DNA of 64,000 nt from Chitinispirillaceae bacterium (GTDB taxonomy: Bacteria; Fibrobacterota; Chitinivibrionia; Chitinivibrionales; Chitinispirillaceae): the NCBI GenBank assembly GCA_016930275.1, contig JAFGHA010000111.1, positions 1 to 64,000 on the forward strand, given 5' to 3'. The stretch's first letter is position 1. Every line of letters starts with the position of its first letter. The position numbers and the translations under genes are program-made. Positions 58,279 through 64,000 of this stretch are shown here, piece by piece. The notes beneath the pieces are model-generated. The model was given only the letters and a program-made list of their open reading frames with translations, was not told the origin of the DNA and did not search any database.

Positions 58279-60437
58279 TGGCTTTGACTAGCAACATCCG
58301 CATACAGAACCGGACGGGAATTCGTGATTACATCGCCGTTCTCATCCGCCGGTGGCTGGTCATCATCATTTCATTTCTCAGTGTACTCGCATCGACGTTC
58401 TTTTACGCACGCAGAATTCCCGATTCATTTGAATCCTACTCCACACTCGTCATCGAGGAACAGACGACCGTCGTCAATCAGATGGTCGGCAGTGCCTCCC
58501 GCTCACTCTCATTCTTCGAGGGTATTCTCAACAGTCGAACCTTTCAACAGGCACTTATCGACAGTATCGGCACCGATCAGTTCCTGCGCGACTTACCGAA
58601 ATACACCCATGAGGACATTCTCTCTTTCATCAATTCGAACCTTTCTCTCCGGAAGACCTCCTACGCCTCGTTTCTCCGGCTTGTCGCACGTGCTCCGACA
58701 AAAGAGCTCGCCTATGCCATGGCCACTATCGGAACGACTCTGTTCCGGGCCCGCTGTCTCGAAGTGACAAATGAGGAATCACGCCGCGGCGTCTCGGAAA
58801 TCGAAAAACAGCTCCTGCTGATCAGAAAGACCCTAGAGCAGGCGGAATATGATTACCGCAGTTTCATCGATACGACCGGACAGATTGAAGAAGGTACGAC
58901 CCCCGAGCTTAAAACCCTCACCGAGGCGTATGCATCAAGTCTGGCGCAGCTCGGCATCAAGGAGGCCGACCTCTCCGCGGAAAAGAAGCAACTTGCCCGA
59001 CTCGAATTAAAAATCGCCCCGGAAAACAAATCCCGCTCACCGGAATACCTCCAGCTGCGGTCCAGGTTGCGCGAACTGGAGAAAGAAAGGCTCCGTCTGG
59101 AGGGACTGGGGATACGGTTTTCCGGCATATCAACCGTCGACCGTGAGATTCAGGGCATCGAACAGCAGTTGCTCAAATTCAAAGAAACGAAAAACACGCA
59201 AGTTGATCCGGCCACGATGCATCAGTGGCAGGAGTTGCGCAAATCGGTTATTGCCAAAGAAGGTGACCTTGAGCTCTTCAAACGACGCATGGAATCGTAC
59301 GAAAAAGCAATCGGCAGCTACAAGAAAGGAAATCCCGATATTCTGTCCCAGTCACTTGAACTGCTGCGACTGAAACGTTCAAAAGAGGTATATGAGAATC
59401 TTTATACACTCCTTCTTGAAAAGGCCGAAGAAGAACGGATTAAAAGTGCTTCAAGCAACATAGGTGTGAAAATCGTCGACCTCGCGGCCATGCCGACCAG
59501 TCCCGTCCCGAAAAATCAGACGCAACTCTACCTCGCCGGAATCCTCCTCGGGCTGCTGCTGGGCCTCGGCCTTGCCTTTCTGATCGAATTCAACGACACG
59601 ACCATCAAATCCAACGATGATATCGAGCGCTACGTCGAACTGCCGGTACTGGGTACGATACCGCACATCATCCACAAGAAAAATGATATCGCCATCCGGC
59701 GACGCTCTTCAAAATCACATAAAGGAGTCACCGTAACACAATACCCCCGCCAGGTGTTCAATTTCGATGGTGACGATTCGGTAAGCACCGAAGCCTACCG
59801 GTCACTGCGGACCAATATTCTGTTCACCAGTCCCGACAAACCGCTGCAGGTACTCGCCGTCACCAGCGCAGGTCCCTCTGAGGGAAAGTCCCTTACGATC
59901 TCCAACCTGGCCCTCGCCTATGCGCAGATGGGAAAACGCACACTGCTCATCGACACCGACCTGCGTCGTCCGGTGCTGCACCATATCTTTAATGTCAAGC
60001 GTGAACCCGGATTCACCGATCTGTTCATTGCACACCCCGATTTCGACCGTTGTATTCGCAAAGATATCAAACCGAATCTTTCACTCCTGAGCGCGGGGAT
60101 TTTCTCCCCCAATCCCGCCGAACTGCTCGGGTCCCATAAACTCGAACAGCTGCTCGAATACTTCAGGACAAATTATGATATGATCTTTTTTGACACTCCG
60201 CCGATTGTGGCAGTGACCGATGCGACCCTGCTCGGTAAAAAAATCGACGGTATGCTCATTGTCGCAAAATCCCACCATATCGACCGTGACATACTGCTGC
60301 GGGCGGTCAACACCTTGAGAAATGTCGGCGTCAATGTTGCCGGAGCAGTGCTCAACGACATAAATTTATCGCACCGGTATTCAAGTTACGGCTATTACAA
60401 ATACTATTATCATTATTATAAAACCAAAAAAGACTGA
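58278..60437 (+). CDS. Wzz/BY-kinase chain-length regulator and tyrosine autokinase
   Basis: A 719-residue inner membrane protein. A Wzz domain with helices at about 15-40 and 425-445 flanks a long periplasmic coiled coil. The cytoplasmic kinase has Walker A GPSEGKS (Gly532-Ser538), Walker A' LLIDTDLRRP and Walker B MIFFDTPPIVAVTD. The end is a tyrosine cluster (YSSYGYYKYYYHYY), the autophosphorylation site. It controls polymer length and export through the Wza-like pore encoded before it. The start at 58278 overlaps the preceding stop; longer frames upstream are inside that gene. Confidence 0.94.
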   Translation: MALTSNIRIQNRTGIRDYIAVLIRRWLVIIISFLSVLASTFFYARRIPDSFESYSTLVIEEQTTVVNQMVGSASRSLSFFEGILNSRTFQQALIDSIGTDQFLRDLPKYTHEDILSFINSNLSLRKTSYASFLRLVARAPTKELAYAMATIGTTLFRARCLEVTNEESRRGVSEIEKQLLLIRKTLEQAEYDYRSFIDTTGQIEEGTTPELKTLTEAYASSLAQLGIKEADLSAEKKQLARLELKIAPENKSRSPEYLQLRSRLRELEKERLRLEGLGIRFSGISTVDREIQGIEQQLLKFKETKNTQVDPATMHQWQELRKSVIAKEGDLELFKRRMESYEKAIGSYKKGNPDILSQSLELLRLKRSKEVYENLYTLLLEKAEEERIKSASSNIGVKIVDLAAMPTSPVPKNQTQLYLAGILLGLLLGLGLAFLIEFNDTTIKSNDDIERYVELPVLGTIPHIIHKKNDIAIRRRSSKSHKGVTVTQYPRQVFNFDGDDSVSTEAYRSLRTNILFTSPDKPLQVLAVTSAGPSEGKSLTISNLALAYAQMGKRTLLIDTDLRRPVLHHIFNVKREPGFTDLFIAHPDFDRCIRKDIKPNLSLLSAGIFSPNPAELLGSHKLEQLLEYFRTNYDMIFFDTPPIVAVTDATLLGKKIDGMLIVAKSHHIDRDILLRAVNTLRNVGVNVAGAVLNDINLSHRYSSYGYYKYYYHYYKTKKD

Positions 60438-60443
60438 CGGCTG

Positions 60444-62261
60444 ATGCAGCAGGACGACCGCAGGTTTTCCCGTGCGCAGTATCTTTCGGGGCGCTGGCAT
60501 ACCACCGTACTCCGACGGAGTCATCCGTTACTCACCCGGCTGCTGAAATCGATCTCTTTCAAATACGAGGAAATGGATCGATTTACCTCACGGTGTTTCC
60601 CGGGTGCGCTCGTAGTCGACCTTGGAGCGGGTATCGGCAGTTACGCCGGTTTCTTTCTTCGGCACACTGCAGCAACACTTATTGCAGTCGACTGGTCGCC
60701 TGAAGCATTGGGGCGTATTTCAGTTTCGACAGAAGAACCACTCTGGAAAATCTGTGCCGATGCACACTTTCTTCCATTCAAACCGGCAACGATTGATGCA
60801 CTGTACAGCATAGATACCCTCGGTCATCTGCGTCGTCAGGAACAGGCACTCGATGAGATCCATCGCGTCTGCCGGAGCGGCGCGCCGCTATTTCTCCACA
60901 GTGAATGCGCCGATTACCGTAGTCGCTGGCCCGACCGGATGCTTATCAGAAAACTCGGATCGGACCGGATCGCCGAACTCGACGGCCATGTCGGTATTCG
61001 CCCCGCAGCCGACATGCGCATACTCTATGAACGCCGTTTTTCCATAGATCGTTTTTTCAGCCCGGCCGGAATGTCCGGATGGCTGACGGGATACCCCGAA
61101 AAATACCTCCCACTCTTTCTGAAGAGCCGTACCCTGCTTCCGGTACTACCGACGTTAATTTGCGCCGTTTTCAGGAAACTTCCGTTCTGCAAACCGATTA
61201 TGCGGCTGCTGAACACCTTCACCAACAGGGTCGAACTGTTTTTGGGACTTCAGGGAGGTGGTTCATGCTTTGCACAGGGAAGAACCCTCATCGCTGATCC
61301 GTCCACCGATGATTTCGTACCCCCTTCCATTGACGTGATTATACCAACGTACAACCGCCCGGACCTGCCGGGACGACTCATTCTTTCACTACTTTATCAA
61401 CTGCGTAAAAACGACCGTATTTTCGTAATCTGGCAGGGAAACCAGCGCCCGTCGGTTACGACTGATGACCGCCGTATTGTTCTATTGCATCAGCCGAAGC
61501 CCAATCTCCCGGCTGCCCGAAATACCGGCTTGCACGCCGGCGGAAACCCGATCATCCTGTATAGTGATGACGACTGTATTGCTGATGAACATCTGCTCGA
61601 TGAACACCGTACGATATATAAAGAACCGGGTATCGGAGCAACCGCCGGCTATACCGACGATCCGCTTTTCCCCTCCGACGCAAAGGTTCCATCCCGCTTT
61701 GATCCCGCCACCGGAGAACTGGTGCAGCACTTCGCACTGCCGCAGAGCGGCCCCAGCCTCTCGGTTATGGGAGCGAACATGTCGTTCAGACGAACGGCGC
61801 TGGAACAGGTCGGGGGATTCGATACGAACTTCCATCGCAACGCGCTCTGGGAGGAGATCGATGTCTCCTTCCGTTTACAGAACGCCGGTTTTCTGATCCG
61901 ATACTCCTGTGACGCGAAAGTTAAGCACCTGCGCGAATGCTCGGGAGGCTGCCGGCAGGACCGTTCAGCCAGATACCTTTTTCATCAATTCGCCAACACC
62001 GCCTATTTCGCGTGTACCTACATGCCCCGGCAGTATCTGCGCTCCTGGATAACCTACTGGAAATACCGGCTCGAATTTTCCGCGAGAAGAGACGAGGCAC
62101 CGAAGACCGCCGGGAAAATTCTCCGCTATCGACCGTTCCTTATCGTTGCAGGTATCGCCGGTACCCTTTCAGGCTGCATCCGATTCCTTGTTTATGGGAA
62201 ACGAGTCGGTCTGCCACCAATCACGTCTGTTGCGCAACCGGAAAACGGGGAACAACGCTGA
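60444..62261 (+). CDS. Methyltransferase - family 2 glycosyltransferase fusion
   Basis: A 605-residue protein of two enzymes. Residues about 50-160 are a SAM-dependent methyltransferase (VVDLGAGIGSYAGFF, then ADAHFLPF and LDEIHRVCRSG). Residues about 290-530 are a GT2 glycosyltransferase (VIIPTYNRPDLPG, NLPAARNTGLHAGG, metal site YSDDDC, MGANMSFRRTALEQVGGFD). A weak C-terminal hydrophobic patch may bind the membrane. It is 6 bases after the BY-kinase gene. It probably adds and modifies a sugar of the exported polymer, perhaps to cap chains with a methyl group. Substrates unknown. Confidence 0.85.
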   Translation: MQQDDRRFSRAQYLSGRWHTTVLRRSHPLLTRLLKSISFKYEEMDRFTSRCFPGALVVDLGAGIGSYAGFFLRHTAATLIAVDWSPEALGRISVSTEEPLWKICADAHFLPFKPATIDALYSIDTLGHLRRQEQALDEIHRVCRSGAPLFLHSECADYRSRWPDRMLIRKLGSDRIAELDGHVGIRPAADMRILYERRFSIDRFFSPAGMSGWLTGYPEKYLPLFLKSRTLLPVLPTLICAVFRKLPFCKPIMRLLNTFTNRVELFLGLQGGGSCFAQGRTLIADPSTDDFVPPSIDVIIPTYNRPDLPGRLILSLLYQLRKNDRIFVIWQGNQRPSVTTDDRRIVLLHQPKPNLPAARNTGLHAGGNPIILYSDDDCIADEHLLDEHRTIYKEPGIGATAGYTDDPLFPSDAKVPSRFDPATGELVQHFALPQSGPSLSVMGANMSFRRTALEQVGGFDTNFHRNALWEEIDVSFRLQNAGFLIRYSCDAKVKHLRECSGGCRQDRSARYLFHQFANTAYFACTYMPRQYLRSWITYWKYRLEFSARRDEAPKTAGKILRYRPFLIVAGIAGTLSGCIRFLVYGKRVGLPPITSVAQPENGEQR

Positions 62262-63388
62262 TGGTTATCGGATGGATATACCCCCACCGCGAGAAATGCG
62301 GTATCGCACGGTATTCACTCGACTATGCCGAAGCGCTTGAAACGATTGCAACGGTTCACCGTATTGATCCGGAGTGGTTATTTACCGACCGTAAGCGTTT
62401 TCGGGAAACGCTGCGCGAATGTACCATTGCGCATCTGCAATACGATACTACCGCCTTCATGCACGGATCAACTGATTTCTACCGGAAACTGGTACTGCGG
62501 ATTCCGGTTCCCCTGATCGTGTCGCTCCATGAAGTGTACGATGAAAACCCGTTTATTTTTCCGCGCAGTGCACTGCACGGAAACCCTCTTTCACTCTTCC
62601 TCAAACATATACTATGGAATCATACGCATCCGGTCGATAAAGCCTTTCTCAACCATCTTGCCGGAAAATTCAATGCTTCCCATCTGCTGGTCCATCACCT
62701 GCATCACCGCGAAATTCTTATCGGGAAAGGTATTGACGGAAACCGAATATCAATATTTCCCATGCCGATGCACCGGATACAACCGCCTCAACCCCTTGAC
62801 GTAGCATCCGACGGCTGTCTGCATCTCGGCGCACACGGATTCATCCAGTCCGCGTACGATTTCGAACTGCTCTTTGCGGTGTTGCGGAAATTGCAGCTGC
62901 CCTGGCGTTTCACCTGGATCGGTGGAACCAGAACCGACGACAATAAGCCCCTGCATGTCGAACTGATACGTCGCATTGATGAACTCGGTTGGAACGACCG
63001 GTTCACCATTACCGGATGGATCACCGAAAAGGAACTTGGCGATCGTCTTGCCGGTATCGACCTCATACTGGCTCTTTTCAGACACCGGAGTTCTTCCGCA
63101 AGTATCGCACGGGCGCTCAGCCATGGAAAACCGGTTATCGCCAACGAGCTGCCGCTGACAATGGAAATAGCCGACGGCAACCGGCATTCTCACCGATCAA
63201 CGGCAGCTCCCCTGCTCACCACACCGGCCGAACCTTCCGCCATCACGGATCGAATTATGGAATTCAATTCCAACGGCAACGTCCGCCTGCGACTTTACGA
63301 AGGAATCAATGCCTATGTGGAAAATCATTCGTTCGAAAAAATGGCCCGCCGGTTGCTTGACCTTTACCGGGGCCAACTTTCACGATGA
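62261..63388 (+). CDS. GT4-type glycosyltransferase
   Basis: A 375-residue enzyme with a GT-B layout. It opens MVIGWIYPHREKCGIARYS, the glycine-rich acceptor-side loop of GT4 enzymes, and the donor side shows RFTITGWITEKELGDRLAGIDLILALFRHRSSSASIARALSHGKPVI (about 245-292), with the usual E-x7-E region weakened. The ATG at 62261 overlaps the previous stop (TGATG); the open frame extends further upstream but lies inside the other gene. It overlaps the next gene by 4 bases. It belongs to the polysaccharide locus. Confidence 0.85.
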   Translation: MVIGWIYPHREKCGIARYSLDYAEALETIATVHRIDPEWLFTDRKRFRETLRECTIAHLQYDTTAFMHGSTDFYRKLVLRIPVPLIVSLHEVYDENPFIFPRSALHGNPLSLFLKHILWNHTHPVDKAFLNHLAGKFNASHLLVHHLHHREILIGKGIDGNRISIFPMPMHRIQPPQPLDVASDGCLHLGAHGFIQSAYDFELLFAVLRKLQLPWRFTWIGGTRTDDNKPLHVELIRRIDELGWNDRFTITGWITEKELGDRLAGIDLILALFRHRSSSASIARALSHGKPVIANELPLTMEIADGNRHSHRSTAAPLLTTPAEPSAITDRIMEFNSNGNVRLRLYEGINAYVENHSFEKMARRLLDLYRGQLSR

Positions 63389-64000
63389 ATATTCTATGGG
63401 ACATGCGTCTTTATTCCACCGGATACGAAAACCGGGGAGTCGGCAGATACTGCCTTGAAGTCGCCCGGTCGATGCTCACGAAAAATCCCGATTGTTCGAT
63501 TTATATCTGGGCCGATACGCAGCACCTTCCACCACAGTTGCGTACATCGCAGGTAACAATAATTCCCTACCATAAGGGTACCTGGAAGAGTTCCGTTTTT
63601 CGTCTTCCGCATCTCGTTCTGAAATACCGTATTGATCTGCTTCACTACTGGGTTACGCTGGGCCCGTTGACTTCGATCGGCATAACCCCCTTTCCAACAG
63701 CTCCTTCCGTTGCCACCGTTCATGATCTTGGTGTCGAACTCTGGGACACGCCACATTCCTGTTTCATCCGGAGAACACCGTACTGGCACATGCAACGACG
63801 ATTCTTTAAAGCTGTTTCCGCAATCATGACCAACTCCGCCGCCACGTGCAGCAATGTTGTCACGCACCTTCCGACAGACGGGAAACCTCATATCACGGCC
63901 TATCCGCCGTTTTCTCCATCCGATATATTGCCGGTAGGTGCAACCGGAAGAAAACCGTACCTTATCACACTCGGCGGAGCTCCCCACAAAAACCTCCGCC
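63385..64000 (+). CDS. GT4-type glycosyltransferase, cut by window end
   Basis: About 205 N-terminal residues are visible, from MNILWDMRLYSTGYENRGVG to LITLGGAPHKNLR at the edge. The opening NRGVGRY loop, SVATVHDLGVELWD and the LGGAPHKN donor-domain start are those of GT4 mannosyl- or glucosyltransferases. The start overlaps the preceding stop by 4 bases (ATGA). It continues the polysaccharide operon beyond the window. Confidence 0.85.
   Translation, partial: MNILWDMRLYSTGYENRGVGRYCLEVARSMLTKNPDCSIYIWADTQHLPPQLRTSQVTIIPYHKGTWKSSVFRLPHLVLKYRIDLLHYWVTLGPLTSIGITPFPTAPSVATVHDLGVELWDTPHSCFIRRTPYWHMQRRFFKAVSAIMTNSAATCSNVVTHLPTDGKPHITAYPPFSPSDILPVGATGRKPYLITLGGAPHKNLR

Noticed and set aside
1..64000. 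CRISPR arrays, tRNA or rRNA genes, transposases and prophage genes
   Set aside because: No spaced direct repeats, tRNA arm motifs, rRNA-like stretches or transposase domains were found on either strand.

Overview
The window reads as a chromosomal segment of a Gram-negative (diderm), probably anaerobic or microaerophilic bacterium of moderate GC. The mix of envelope traits points towards the Fibrobacterota/Chitinivibrionia part of the FCB group: a T9SS-like C-terminal sorting tail, a caspase joined to LA_2272-type surface repeats, TatT-type TRAP transport, an AgmX/PglI-type TonB-like protein, PilMNOPQ and a Wza/BY-kinase polysaccharide locus. That placement is inference from gene content only; there is no rRNA or tRNA marker here.

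Layout. 1-1.7 kb (minus): a split cobalamin methyltransferase, with a homocysteine S-methyltransferase domain, a corrinoid protein and the start of a third gene. 2.1-4.9 kb: two membrane proteins of the lycopene-cyclase-domain family run into a membrane histidine kinase. 5.3-9.2 kb: a TPR-associated TRAP transporter (TatT, TatP, fused TatQM). 9.5-10.6 kb: a secreted beta-propeller with a sorting tail. 10.7-14.3 kb (minus): ECF sigma factor, membrane anti-sigma candidate, and a caspase/surface-repeat protein. 14.5-15.1 kb: a C-type lectin with a PEP-CTERM tail. 15.4-19.8 kb (minus): uxaC with a uronate-type TRAP transporter. 20.3-25.5 kb: a thioredoxin/CuA-like/rhodanese fusion, then nadE, a GT2 enzyme, gpgS and a small membrane protein. 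25.7-29.1 kb: HDOD protein, its small partner, a long structured intergenic region and a PilZ protein. 29.4-34.8 kb: pilM-pilN-pilO-pilP-like-pilQ. 35.1-39.5 kb: two permeases and two genes carrying reading-frame lesions. 39.5-44.3 kb: rubrerythrin, valS and an M29 aminopeptidase.

44.7-57.4 kb is the most distinctive block. It holds a MerR-like regulator, two related putative beta-barrel proteins with charged coiled-coil tails, two very large TPR proteins, a small secreted protein, a TolQ/ExbB protein, two ExbD/TolR proteins with a STAS protein between them, and an AgmX-like TonB protein. Many of these genes abut or overlap by 1-4 bases. It looks like a complete proton-driven trans-envelope machine, comparable in parts to Tol-Pal or Agl-Glt but with its own architecture. 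It runs directly into a polysaccharide export and assembly locus (57.4-64 kb): an SLBB export protein, a Wzz/BY-kinase, a methyltransferase-GT2 fusion and two GT4-type glycosyltransferases, the last cut by the window end.

Taken together the window is dominated by cell-envelope functions: pili, polysaccharide export, a TolQR-type motor, surface-repeat proteins, and c-di-GMP and sigma-factor control. It also carries two solute-import systems. No CRISPR array, transposase, prophage, tRNA or rRNA was seen.
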